Below, in pieces: positions 1 through 8,018 of a stretch of DNA of 19,972 bases; the first letter of the stretch is position 1, and each line of letters starts with the position of its first letter. The position numbers and the translations under genes were made by a program. The DNA comes from Planctomycetaceae bacterium UBA2972 (GTDB lineage: Bacteria > Planctomycetota > Planctomycetia > Pirellulales > Pirellulaceae): positions 1 through 19,972 of the forward strand of contig DEAW01000187.1 in the NCBI GenBank assembly GCA_002348315.1, in the 5' to 3' direction. The notes beneath the pieces are model-generated. The model did not search any database. It saw nothing but the letters and a program-made list of their open reading frames with translations, and was not told the origin of the DNA.

Positions 1-2198
1 CCCGCCGAATTCATGGTGAGTAGTCCTGCCTGCGTTAAAAGCCCCCCGCGATTTGGAAGTGCGGTTAAGGACACTCGCCGGAACTCATTTCCATAAACAT
101 CTGGCAATTCGTAATGTTGCGCTAGCCTCTCATTGACCATGGCATAGTCGGCATGAATGAAGTTGAGGACACTTTCATTGTTCGACAACATCTCATGGAA
201 GAAGGCTACCGGTTCCTTCAGCATGGCTTCTTTTAATATGTCGTCGAACTGGGGACGGACTTTCCGATCGATCGCGAGGTATTCCAGCAATTTAAGGTCT
301 AACCACTGATGAACGAAGTGTTTTGAAAGACGATGCGCCCGGGGATCTGTGATCATTCTGGATACTTGTTGTTTGAGCACTTCGGGTTTGCTAAGCTCAC
401 CGGAACTCGCCAATTCCAGCAACTCGTTATCCGGACTGCTACACCAGACAAACATTGCCAGCCGGGTCGCCAGTTCAAAGCTATTGAGTTGACTGGAATT
501 TCCTGTCGTAGGCACACCGCCGGTAGATCGAGAAATGTATAGGACATTGGGCGAGGAAAGGACTGTCGCCAGAACCTCAATAATGGCTTCTTCGTTGTTG
601 TCACATTGAGGTCTTATAACGGAGTAGAGCTTCATTTTTCGCTCGACCTCGTCTTTGGTTACCGCGCGGCGCCAAGCTCGAGGCATGAAGTTTTCGAGAA
701 CCTCTCTGGCATAGATCGCTTCGTTTTCCAGGTTATCACTTTTGATAAAGATTCGGTTGTGAGAAGCGGGAGGCCATTGCTCATACACGGGGGTCGAGAC
801 CTGAACAAAATCGACTATGATCTCACTTTGTGAGACACTGCTATTGACTAACCGAATGTACTCTGAGGGATTCGGCATTTGTCCCATTTTGTTTACGCCC
901 CGAACGGAATTGCGAGGATAAATCTCGCCGAGTGGTACCAGCCATTCGAATATCTGGGGTTCCTGTTCCGTTCCTGTGACTCGATGGTCCTTTTCACTAA
1001 CACGTAACACCGCTCGCCCTTCATTGCTGGCACGCCAACCAAACTCGAGCTGTAGACTGGGTGGGCCGCCCTTGCCTATTTCAGTGGTATAGGCGCGAAC
1101 TCGCACACGCATCATGCCTTCGTCGGGAATACGATCACCAAGTTCAACATAAATTCGTTGTCCCCGGGGAATCACTGCTACGTCATCAAAATTAGTAGGA
1201 AAATCAGGTAAGGTTTCTTGTGGAGCAAAGGCATAACGGCCGCCATAATAAAGCCAGCTTGCCCGAGCTGCTCGTCCGGTCGTCAGGTTTTTGTAATACG
1301 GTCCGCCTGGCGTTGTGTGAAAAGAGGCGAGTAATCTTTCGAGTTCGGTTTTCTGCTTCTCCGGATTATCTTTGTGTTCTTCACGAAGTTTCTCAATCTG
1401 TTCCTGTTGCTTACCCAGGTCGATCTTGGCGGAATCCTTCATGTTGATTCCCCAATGGAGCATTTTAGGTTGCTCGCCAGAGGCAGTTGCTCGCAAGAGG
1501 GCACGCCGGGCTATGTTGCGGTAAGTTTCAAATTGGTTCGCCGTCATGTGTAACAACTCCGAGCTGTTCTGAAAGCCATCGTCTGAAAATGCTTCAGGTG
1601 GCAGATCTTTGGCGAAGTTCCAGGGTAATCCGAGGACATCCTGCAGGACGTAATTGTATTCGTAACGCGTCATTCGTCGAAAAGAAGAGTGCCCTCCTTC
1701 TGCGCGACGTACAGCGGAGGCGACCTGGATTTCCGATGAGAGCCATTGAATGATCTTGGCACGATCGTCGTCTGCCAATTCTGCCTCATCCGGTGGCGGC
1801 ATTTCACCATTGCTTAAGACTGCCATTACTTCGATCCACCAACTTACGTCAGCACCCTTTTGAAGATTAGGATCGAGTGTATCGAGGCGTATGTTTCCTT
1901 CGGTTAACTCGGCTCCATGGCAACCAATGCATGACTCCTTCAGAACGGGCAGGATTTCTTTGCGAAATTCAGCCAATTTGGGTTTAGGAGTTTCTGTCGA
2001 TGTAATTTTGTAGTCGCGTGTTAGAAATAGAGATTGCTGAGCGCCCAAGGTTTTGAGGTCCGCAAACGATGGAGCAGTCCGTTTAGCGACTTGAGTTGTC
2101 GCGGTTGGTTCAGTCGTTTGGGCCGTAATTTGCGTAACTGAGCATGACGACAGTAATCCAAGCAACATTGAGAACAGGGCGAAGCGATGTTTGTTCAT
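1..2198 (-). CDS. DUF1592/DUF1588-type planctomycete c-type cytochrome, 3' end beyond the window
   Basis: The frame is open from the ATG at 2198 to the left edge (732 codons without a stop), so the C-terminus is missing. The N-terminus has a hydrophobic signal with a lipobox-like LSSC at residues 16-19, which suggests a lipoprotein. A haem c site CIGCH lies at residues 90-94, with GEMPPP at about 131-136 as a likely distal Met region, matching the planctomycete cytochrome C domain. DUF1587 follows (about 172-236, FRRMTRYEYNYVL). A charged, probably coiled segment is at about 258-292, then a carbohydrate-binding-like region, DUF1595 (about 505-535), DUF1592 (from about 565, FELATRLAMFVW) and the start of DUF1588 (NRGGLLTQAGLLTM, at the edge). 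Family members are large exported proteins of unknown function, presumed to act in redox chemistry in the periplasm. They often sit beside a DUF1552 gene, which here would lie past the left edge. The domain calls are confident; the function is inference. Confidence 0.9.
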   Translation of the reverse strand, partial: MNKHRFALFSMLLGLLSSCSVTQITAQTTEPTATTQVAKRTAPSFADLKTLGAQQSLFLTRDYKITSTETPKPKLAEFRKEILPVLKESCIGCHGAELTEGNIRLDTLDPNLQKGADVSWWIEVMAVLSNGEMPPPDEAELADDDRAKIIQWLSSEIQVASAVRRAEGGHSSFRRMTRYEYNYVLQDVLGLPWNFAKDLPPEAFSDDGFQNSSELLHMTANQFETYRNIARRALLRATASGEQPKMLHWGINMKDSAKIDLGKQQEQIEKLREEHKDNPEKQKTELERLLASFHTTPGGPYYKNLTTGRAARASWLYYGGRYAFAPQETLPDFPTNFDDVAVIPRGQRIYVELGDRIPDEGMMRVRVRAYTTEIGKGGPPSLQLEFGWRASNEGRAVLRVSEKDHRVTGTEQEPQIFEWLVPLGEIYPRNSVRGVNKMGQMPNPSEYIRLVNSSVSQSEIIVDFVQVSTPVYEQWPPASHNRIFIKSDNLENEAIYAREVLENFMPRAWRRAVTKDEVERKMKLYSVIRPQCDNNEEAIIEVLATVLSSPNVLYISRSTGGVPTTGNSSQLNSFELATRLAMFVWCSSPDNELLELASSGELSKPEVLKQQVSRMITDPRAHRLSKHFVHQWLDLKLLEYLAIDRKVRPQFDDILKEAMLKEPVAFFHEMLSNNESVLNFIHADYAMVNERLAQHYELPDVYGNEFRRVSLTALPNRGGLLTQAGLLTMNSA

Positions 2199-2394
2199 TT
2201 GAATCCTATAACAGATAAATGTCTTTCTATTAGGATACCAGCGAAACGACCGTTGTGGGAATAGAGAAGCTGCCTGCCATAGGAAAAGGGCGTACGTAGA
2301 ATTGGCTCCCTAAATACGGGAAGAGGCTCTAACTTAGTAAAGAATTTATTAGAATGTAGGGCGAATTAGAATTTAACGAGGACTGGAACTATCA
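2199..2394. promoter_or_regulatory. Divergent intergenic region with an 8-bp direct repeat
   Basis: This 196-bp AT-rich gap separates two divergent genes and must carry promoters for both. ATTAGAAT occurs twice, at 2348-2355 and 2365-2372, just upstream of the molybdopterin gene. The copies start 17 bp apart, and they could be overlapping -10-like elements or an operator pair. On the minus strand TGTTATAGG lies a few bases before the cytochrome ATG, a weak extended -10 that would give an almost leaderless mRNA. No convincing -35 was found on either strand. All of this is pattern-level evidence. Confidence 0.3.
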
Positions 2395-3663
2395 ATGCTT
2401 TCAAAAATATCCCGACGAGATGCGATCCGAAATACTGCAGCTGCAGGTATCGCAGCATCATTGGTAAGTAACAAAACCGTGTTGGCCACGACAGATGAAT
2501 TTTCAACCGAGCAGCTGTGTCCTCATAAGTTCCTTACAGCAGGAAGCGAGTTTTATGATGTTTCACGAGGAAACCCCAAACCCTTCTCGTTAATGGGACA
2601 GGCTAGAGTCGACGCTGGGTTAACGCCAGAGTCCTGGCGGCTTAATGTGACCGTAGATCCATTTACGGAAGAAGGGGTCGTACGAGAGGCAGCGGAGGCT
2701 GAAAAGGAGTTCTCCAGGGAAGCAGGCAATGCCATTACCTACCAACAGCTAAAGGACTTGGGGAAAGAACATGGAATAAAATTCATCAAGGCGATGCAGT
2801 GTCTGAATATTCCGCAACCACTAGGACAGGGATTGTGGGAAGGCGTGCCATTAAGTGTCGTTTTGAGACAGTGTGGTGGCATGAAGAATGTAAGACGCGT
2901 CTATTTTCGCGGTTTTCATAATAATGACCCTCAGCAAATCTTTCAGTCCTCGGTGAGTTATACGCAAGCTATGGAGACGCCGCCCGGTGAACTACCGGTG
3001 TTTCTCGCATATAAGCTCAACAATGAACCAATTTCGCCTTTGCGTGGCGGACCAGTTCGGATGATCGTTCCGTGGGCCCATGGTTTTAAGTCGATCAAGT
3101 GGCTACAGGAAATCTTTCTCACCAACGACTATCGGATTAACGATACCTATGCTTTGAATAACAACGATCCCGAATCGTATCTCAAGACAAGTGCTTATCT
3201 TGATAAGGGGCCGTCGGATTTTATAGAAGGTGAACCGATCTTGGTGACCGGCCAGGCAATCAACGGTTACTCAGGCCTCAGCCGCGTCGAATATTGGGTA
3301 CGAGAGCTGGTACAAGGTGCGAAACGACTCGATGATAATTCGCCAGAAATCAACTCGGCTCCATGGCAGAAGTGTTCGTTAGCCGAACAACCGGTTTGGA
3401 GTGATGTATTACCTGTGGGAACGGATGTTCGGAGCGTGTTGGGATTTAATTCTAAGACGGGTGAGCCGAACTCGTGGCCGTTACGTTACGGCATGATTTC
3501 TTTTTATACTGTGCTGCGGGATTTGAAAGCGGGCCGATATGAGATTCGGGCAAGAACAGTGGATCAGAACGGTTTTGCGCAGCCTGAACCTCGTAATATT
3601 CAGAAGAGTGGAAAGAACGCGATCCAAACCCGACGTATCACGATTTTACCAAGAGAGAAATGA
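2395..3663 (+). CDS. Tat-exported sulfite-oxidase-like molybdopterin oxidoreductase
   Basis: The product has 422 aa. A Tat-type leader starts with SRRDAIRN at residues 6-13, followed by an Ala-rich stretch, so export of a folded, cofactor-loaded enzyme is expected. The oxidoreductase molybdopterin-binding fold (sulfite oxidase family) is supported by MQC at 134-136, where Cys136 should be the Mo ligand. Further support comes from LWEGVPLSVVL (147-157), LAYKLNNEPI (204-213), and GGPVRMIVPWAHGFKSIKWL (218-237), the last matching the family pattern GxPVRxxVPxxxGxxxxKWL. The C-terminal 150 residues fit the Ig-like Mo-co dimerisation domain (ITGQAING-type strands, RARTVDQNG). Departures from true sulfite oxidases are that the usual CAGNRR after the Cys is replaced by CLNIPQ, and about a dozen following residues are absent. 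The substrate may therefore not be sulfite. The gene stands alone with no obvious cytochrome c partner downstream, although a c-type cytochrome is divergent from it. Confidence 0.85.
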   Translation: MLSKISRRDAIRNTAAAGIAASLVSNKTVLATTDEFSTEQLCPHKFLTAGSEFYDVSRGNPKPFSLMGQARVDAGLTPESWRLNVTVDPFTEEGVVREAAEAEKEFSREAGNAITYQQLKDLGKEHGIKFIKAMQCLNIPQPLGQGLWEGVPLSVVLRQCGGMKNVRRVYFRGFHNNDPQQIFQSSVSYTQAMETPPGELPVFLAYKLNNEPISPLRGGPVRMIVPWAHGFKSIKWLQEIFLTNDYRINDTYALNNNDPESYLKTSAYLDKGPSDFIEGEPILVTGQAINGYSGLSRVEYWVRELVQGAKRLDDNSPEINSAPWQKCSLAEQPVWSDVLPVGTDVRSVLGFNSKTGEPNSWPLRYGMISFYTVLRDLKAGRYEIRARTVDQNGFAQPEPRNIQKSGKNAIQTRRITILPREK

Positions 3664-3879
3664 TTCAACAGGATACATGCTTAGGGACTAACTAGAAGCG
3701 TGTTTGCATCTATCCAACTTGCCCCAGCTTCAGTATGATTGGCCCTCAAAATATAACGGGCATTGCGTGTAACTTATATCGAGGTCACAAACGTTGAGGA
3801 TGTGTTGGAACGATCTACGTCGCTATCGGCATAAGAGCAGAACAGGATACGCTTTGGTCATGACTGAAAACTAAATGCG

Positions 3880-3899
3880 TTGAGCCCTCCCGAGCTCAA
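3880..3899 (-). terminator. Possible hairpin at the end of the beta-helix gene
   Basis: TTGAGC (3880-3885) and GCTCAA (3894-3899) form a perfect 6-bp inverted repeat with an 8-nt loop. It overlaps the stop codon of the minus-strand gene that ends at 3896. No T-tract follows on the minus strand, so an intrinsic terminator is doubtful. The rest of the 232-bp gap from 3664 shows no gene or clear signal. Confidence 0.25.
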
Positions 3900-5014
3900 A
3901 ACTCCAAAGGATTGAAATCAATAGCCTTACGGAAGAAACTTCGGTTCATTGGAAGCTGTCCGGAATGACTGCTAAGTAAAACACAGTTATCTCGATTCTT
4001 ACCTTTAAACAGAATCTCGTGCCCAGTCACCATACATGTTTGCGCGATAAGGTAGCAGGCATCGTGCTTTTGTTCAAAAACGACCTTGGCGTATTCAGTA
4101 TAGAGTCCCATAACATCGTTTGATGTGCCTTTGCTGGCAGCATCGTATCGTTTTGGTGGCAAGTCAAATTCATATCCTACATTTACCATTTCAAGAACCT
4201 GCCCATGAAAAATATTTCCTGTCCCCTGGCAGCGGACAGCAATATCAACACTGTTAATATGTCCTCCAAACACCTGGTTTGCGTTTGCGGCAAGGTCGCC
4301 ATTGTCGTCCGATCCCCAATTGAAGGCGATGCAGCCATTTGATTCTCCGCCAGGACCAGAAGCGTGGCAATTGGTAAACACGTTGTAGTAGGGTGACTGG
4401 CCGTTTGATGGCCCGAAATACGCGAATGTATGTGGAACTCGCAAATGTACAAATAACTGATCGAAGCGACTGTAACTCATACCTGTTAAACGAAAGGCGG
4501 AGGTCCTTTCTTTATGCACCAGAGTATTGAACCCTCGAAATGCCATTGAGATTGAAGGAGCGTGCTGGACCGCATTCCAACATGCCGTTTCCTTAGGCCC
4601 TGAATAGTGAATTTCAGTCATTAAACCGTCACCGAGTACGTTGGTTCCCTGATGTACTTTTAGTGGCGAACTGACGGTATAATTTCCGGAAGGGATATAA
4701 AGGGTACCACCGTGTTTACAAGCGTCCAACGCTCGTTGCAAACTGGGTGAGACATCACCCCCTGCCGGCAAAACTCCAAAACTACGCACGTCAATTGGTC
4801 CCGAATGTTGTCGTAACCATCTCCCTTTTGGTTGGAGTTTGCTTTGAAAAATCAATCCATGGTCCGCAACCTGAGTTGATTCGCTATCCCAAACAAAATC
4901 CCCTCCTCCGCCATCACCAGCAGAGCGGTAACCAGCCACACGAACCTGAGCAAACGGTGTTGGGCTCACGTTGGTTAATTCTGTGATGTTTTTGACGGCG
5001 TAAAGATGTTGCAT
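3896..5014 (-). CDS. Pectate-lyase-3 / phage tailspike-like beta-helix protein
   Basis: The product has 372 aa. The first 70 residues (GYRSAGDGGGGDFVWD at about 28-43, then PKGRWLRQ at 62-69) resemble the head segment found before beta-helices in phage tail and tailspike proteins. A right-handed beta-helix domain of the pectate lyase superfamily (PF12708-like) follows, beginning with IDVRSFGVLPAGGDVS (74-89), SLQRALDACKHGGTLYIPSGNYTV (about 91-114, cited as a region) and a later run of short beta-rung sequences to the end. Such proteins bind or cleave polysaccharides. There is no signal peptide, although the surrounding genes mostly encode exported proteins. The ATG at 5014 has no clear Shine-Dalgarno site. 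It is the last gene of the minus-strand run, 97 bp after the DUF1501 gene. No other phage gene is near, so a domesticated or transferred gene is possible. The fold is fairly sure; the activity is not. Confidence 0.75.
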   Translation of the reverse strand: MQHLYAVKNITELTNVSPTPFAQVRVAGYRSAGDGGGGDFVWDSESTQVADHGLIFQSKLQPKGRWLRQHSGPIDVRSFGVLPAGGDVSPSLQRALDACKHGGTLYIPSGNYTVSSPLKVHQGTNVLGDGLMTEIHYSGPKETACWNAVQHAPSISMAFRGFNTLVHKERTSAFRLTGMSYSRFDQLFVHLRVPHTFAYFGPSNGQSPYYNVFTNCHASGPGGESNGCIAFNWGSDDNGDLAANANQVFGGHINSVDIAVRCQGTGNIFHGQVLEMVNVGYEFDLPPKRYDAASKGTSNDVMGLYTEYAKVVFEQKHDACYLIAQTCMVTGHEILFKGKNRDNCVLLSSHSGQLPMNRSFFRKAIDFNPLEF

Positions 5015-5111
5015 AAATCACGTCGTTTTAGAGTAAGCGCATGTGGCTATTAGAAATATTGGGAAAATCCCTTTCCCACGAGTACCAAAGGCATGGACGC
5101 TGGCAATTTCA

Positions 5112-6449
5112 TCAGCAAACCTCGGGAAGCGGCTTGAAGTCATCCTGCAAGTAGCGTGGGCGACCGGTTAAATCGTCGACCGTGCGTAGTGTCGGATCGA
5201 TCCCGAGGTTGTAATATAGTTGTGAAAAGACTTCACTAAAGTGTACAGGGCGGTCGACCGCTTCTTCCGCATACTTGTTCGTTGCACCAATTACCTGACC
5301 AGTCCGCATTCCGCCACCTGCCAATAAAGCACAACAAACCTTCGTCCAGTGGTCACGACCCGCATTGGCATTAATTTTAGGCGTGCGACCGAATTCTCCC
5401 CAGACGACAACAGTCACATCATCCTGCATGCCGCGGTCATGCAAATCGTCGACTAACGCAGTCAAGGCCTGATCCAATAAAGGAATGACTTTGCGTCCGT
5501 GCTTAAAATTTGCGCTGTGCCAATCGAAGTCAGCGTAGGATACTGTGACAACTCGAGCGCCAGCTTCTACTAGTCGACGGGCTGTGAGGAACTTGGACAC
5601 GATGCCCTGATACCCCTTGTTGGAATAGGGAAGAATCCTGGGGTCGTCTTCTCCATAGCGTTGCCGAACCTTGGGGTCTTCTTTGCTTAGGTCGAGTGCA
5701 TCGGCTAGCTTGCTGGACGTTAACAAGTCGAGTGCCTGCTGCGTGAAAGCATCTGCGTCGCGAGGCAAGCCCTTTTTATCGAGGTGACGTTTGAAATCAT
5801 CAAACTTGTTAAGCAGGTCACGACGGTTGTTAAAACGAGATACATCAATGTTTTCAAGTGTCATATCTGCCAATGACTCACCGGTGGGCTTGAAGGGGGC
5901 ATGGGATTGTCCAAGGAATCCCGGGCCGGGCAGATTGTAGGGTAGGTGCTCCATATGCATCGAGAGGTCGATGGTTGGAGGAACGGCGGCGTTGACCGGG
6001 CCGTAGAGTTGGGACATGACCGGACCAATTTCGGGCCAGCCTCCTTGCGGCTGATTCGCAAATGGTCGACCGGTTGCACACTGAAAGGACGAATGTCGAC
6101 CATCTGATCCAACGAGTGAACGGATAGTAACAAATCTGTCAAGCGTGCCAGCCGTCCGAGGCATCAGTTCTGAAATCTGTACGCCTGGAAGTTTAGTTGC
6201 AATGGGATTGAATTCTCCCCGGATCTCACTCGGAGCATTAGGCTTCAGGTCGACCATGTCCTGATGAGGTGGGCCGCCTGTGAGGTAAATCATAATAACT
6301 GATTTATGACTCGACTTACCACTGGCAGCTTCGGCGCGCAAAAGCCCGGGAAGCGTAAGACCGGAGAGTCCGAGTGTTCCAATGCTGAGGAAGTCACGTC
6401 GATCGACGCGATCACAAAACTGCTGGCGATTTCCACGGATATTCAGCAT
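5112..6449 (-). CDS. DUF1501 family protein (alkaline-phosphatase/sulfatase-like fold), copy A
   Basis: The product has 445 aa. A Tat leader is visible: DRRDFLSIGTLGLSGLTLPG at about residues 16-35. DUF1501 hallmarks follow in order: MIYLTGGPPHQDMVDLKP (53-70), ARRLVEAGARVVTVSY (290-305), WGEFGRTPKI (350-359) and GRDHW (364-368), then AGGGMRTGQVIGAT (377-390). DUF1501 proteins share metal-site-like GEFGRTP and GRxH motifs with the alkaline phosphatase/sulfatase superfamily; their biochemical role is not established. Many planctomycete copies are paired with a PSD1 cytochrome, but this one is not. Its upstream neighbour, 121 bp away, is a ceramidase-like hydrolase. The ATG at 6449 is supported by AAAGGGAG about 9 nt upstream. 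An exported enzyme is likely; the substrate is unknown. Confidence 0.93.
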   Translation of the reverse strand: MLNIRGNRQQFCDRVDRRDFLSIGTLGLSGLTLPGLLRAEAASGKSSHKSVIMIYLTGGPPHQDMVDLKPNAPSEIRGEFNPIATKLPGVQISELMPRTAGTLDRFVTIRSLVGSDGRHSSFQCATGRPFANQPQGGWPEIGPVMSQLYGPVNAAVPPTIDLSMHMEHLPYNLPGPGFLGQSHAPFKPTGESLADMTLENIDVSRFNNRRDLLNKFDDFKRHLDKKGLPRDADAFTQQALDLLTSSKLADALDLSKEDPKVRQRYGEDDPRILPYSNKGYQGIVSKFLTARRLVEAGARVVTVSYADFDWHSANFKHGRKVIPLLDQALTALVDDLHDRGMQDDVTVVVWGEFGRTPKINANAGRDHWTKVCCALLAGGGMRTGQVIGATNKYAEEAVDRPVHFSEVFSQLYYNLGIDPTLRTVDDLTGRPRYLQDDFKPLPEVC

Positions 6450-6570
6450 GACAATAACTCCCTTTGCTGGCGTTATTATACCAAACCTTATGTTTTAAGT
6501 TTAGGGAGAATGTGATTGTTAACTTATGGGAGCCTGGCTTTCAGATACTTATCCGCTCTCATAGTTTTAC

Positions 6571-7962
6571 CTACTCGTCAAGCAAACGGTGAACCTGATA
6601 AATCAGCCTCTCTTCGACATTAGGTGCAAAGGGGCCATGTTGTAAAACCGTTGTGAAATACTTCATAGAGTCACCAGCCTCGTACCCACCCTCGAGAAGG
6701 ACACGTCTACTGGGAATGTAGGCAAAGACATCGTTGCTATAACCAGCAACCCAAATGCGACCCCGGGATGTCTCATCAGAAAGTTCAGCTTTGAGCCTTA
6801 GCGAATAATCGACACAAGTTTCCCCGGGAAGTGCAATCAGAGTAAGCGCATTGCCCAACTTAATAACTTGTACAGGTGCCTCGTAATTGGTGCGCAACTG
6901 CCCGTCCTGTTCGAGTTGCTTTAAGAGTCGTTTGCCGTGTGCTGCGATATACTGATTGGAGGATTCGCTACGTTCTATCAACTCGGCTTTGGTTGGAGCG
7001 GTTGAATATTCCAGCAGTGCTTTGCCGTACTTGTGATCGAGGTGTGGTTTTAACACAAGTGGGGTTGTTTGCAGGGCAGCCTCGACAGCGGTAGCGAGTG
7101 ACTTGCCATGTGTCTGCGCAAGTTCCACAGTACCACGAGGGTATGGATTAATGTCGGCACCACATCCAAGCACGAACATAGCAATTGCATCCTTGTGGGT
7201 TTCTTCTAAGTACTGTTGGGCAAATCCTGCGTAATCTCCACAGAACTGATAAATACCGAGGGTTGTGTTGTGACAGGCATAGCCAAACACGATCCCTTTA
7301 GTCTTGCCGTCTGGATCTTCGATCTTCAAGACAGGAACGTCATGGTCGACCGGACCATCAGGATTAGGGAAATTTCGAAACCCGCCGTTGGAAGGTGTTC
7401 GCCTATTCATGCCAAACCCGCAACGACTACGGACATAAACGAGTTTACTTGGTTCAAGTCGTTCTAATGCCAGATCTATTGTTGTGGTTAGTTTCTTCTT
7501 TAAGGAGGCAACGTATTGTTCGGCGAGTTTTAATCGGTTTGGTTCTAACCCATCCAGCGCCCAGCGTGACGTACGGATTTCCGGCCCACAATGTGTATGT
7601 GAACAATTGAGCATCAGTGCTGACGCCGGAAGGCTATGTTGTTGGTGTACATGGTCTTCCAAAAAATGCCGAAGCGGAAAAGGGATGCTGATGAGATCCA
7701 TCGTGACTAGCACGAAGGTCTCTCCGTTGGCAGAGCGTAGAGAGAGTGCTTTGGCGTATAAGTCGTTGATCGTTCCATCGGCTGGACGATTGCGGCTAGC
7801 GTAACCTGCCATCCAGGTTGGATTATCGGGAGTGATAACGGCTTTGGCTAAACCCGCTTGCCAATCGGCGGCAACGACAGTAGTGGCAATGGCGCAAAGC
7901 ACCGCGAATACAGAACACGTTTTTATTGCATTTACGATGTGAATTGAGAATGTTCGTCGCAT
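6571..7962 (-). CDS. Neutral/alkaline non-lysosomal ceramidase-like hydrolase (exported)
   Basis: The product has 463 aa. A Sec signal peptide is likely: a basic MRR start, a hydrophobic core at about 17-30, and a cleavage region near VVAAD (29-33). The body resembles the N-terminal domain of neutral ceramidases (PF04734). WQAGLAKAVITP at 34-45 is the usual family opening. CSHTHCGP at 120-127 carries the zinc-binding HxH (His122, His124). GYACHNTTL (227-235) carries a third likely zinc His (231). GDYAGFAQQ (242-250) and LGCGADINPYPRG (265-277) follow family patterns. It is shorter than full ceramidases and seems to lack their C-terminal domain, as many planctomycete homologues do. True ceramidases hydrolyse the amide of ceramide; whether this protein does so is unknown. 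GAGGG 6 nt upstream supports the start. The gene lies 56 bp after one DUF1501 gene and 121 bp before another, so co-transcription is likely. Confidence 0.85.
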   Translation of the reverse strand: MRRTFSIHIVNAIKTCSVFAVLCAIATTVVAADWQAGLAKAVITPDNPTWMAGYASRNRPADGTINDLYAKALSLRSANGETFVLVTMDLISIPFPLRHFLEDHVHQQHSLPASALMLNCSHTHCGPEIRTSRWALDGLEPNRLKLAEQYVASLKKKLTTTIDLALERLEPSKLVYVRSRCGFGMNRRTPSNGGFRNFPNPDGPVDHDVPVLKIEDPDGKTKGIVFGYACHNTTLGIYQFCGDYAGFAQQYLEETHKDAIAMFVLGCGADINPYPRGTVELAQTHGKSLATAVEAALQTTPLVLKPHLDHKYGKALLEYSTAPTKAELIERSESSNQYIAAHGKRLLKQLEQDGQLRTNYEAPVQVIKLGNALTLIALPGETCVDYSLRLKAELSDETSRGRIWVAGYSNDVFAYIPSRRVLLEGGYEAGDSMKYFTTVLQHGPFAPNVEERLIYQVHRLLDE

Positions 7963-8018
7963 TAGATCCCTCAGGTGTTTGCATCGAGTTGCTCAAAGAT
8001 GGACTAAAAGGCAAAGTG

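Noticed and set aside
353..604. Minus-strand frame of 83 codons within the first cytochrome
   Set aside because: It is out of frame with the DUF1592 domain, which reads through the whole stretch without a stop.
3664..3895. Small gene or RNA between the molybdopterin enzyme and the beta-helix gene
   Set aside because: Stops occur in all frames at short intervals and no RNA-like conserved structure was recognised.
6571..7962. Assignment of the ceramidase-like gene as a true ceramidase
   Set aside because: The zinc motif is present but the C-terminal domain is missing and substrate residues cannot be verified, so only the family is stated.
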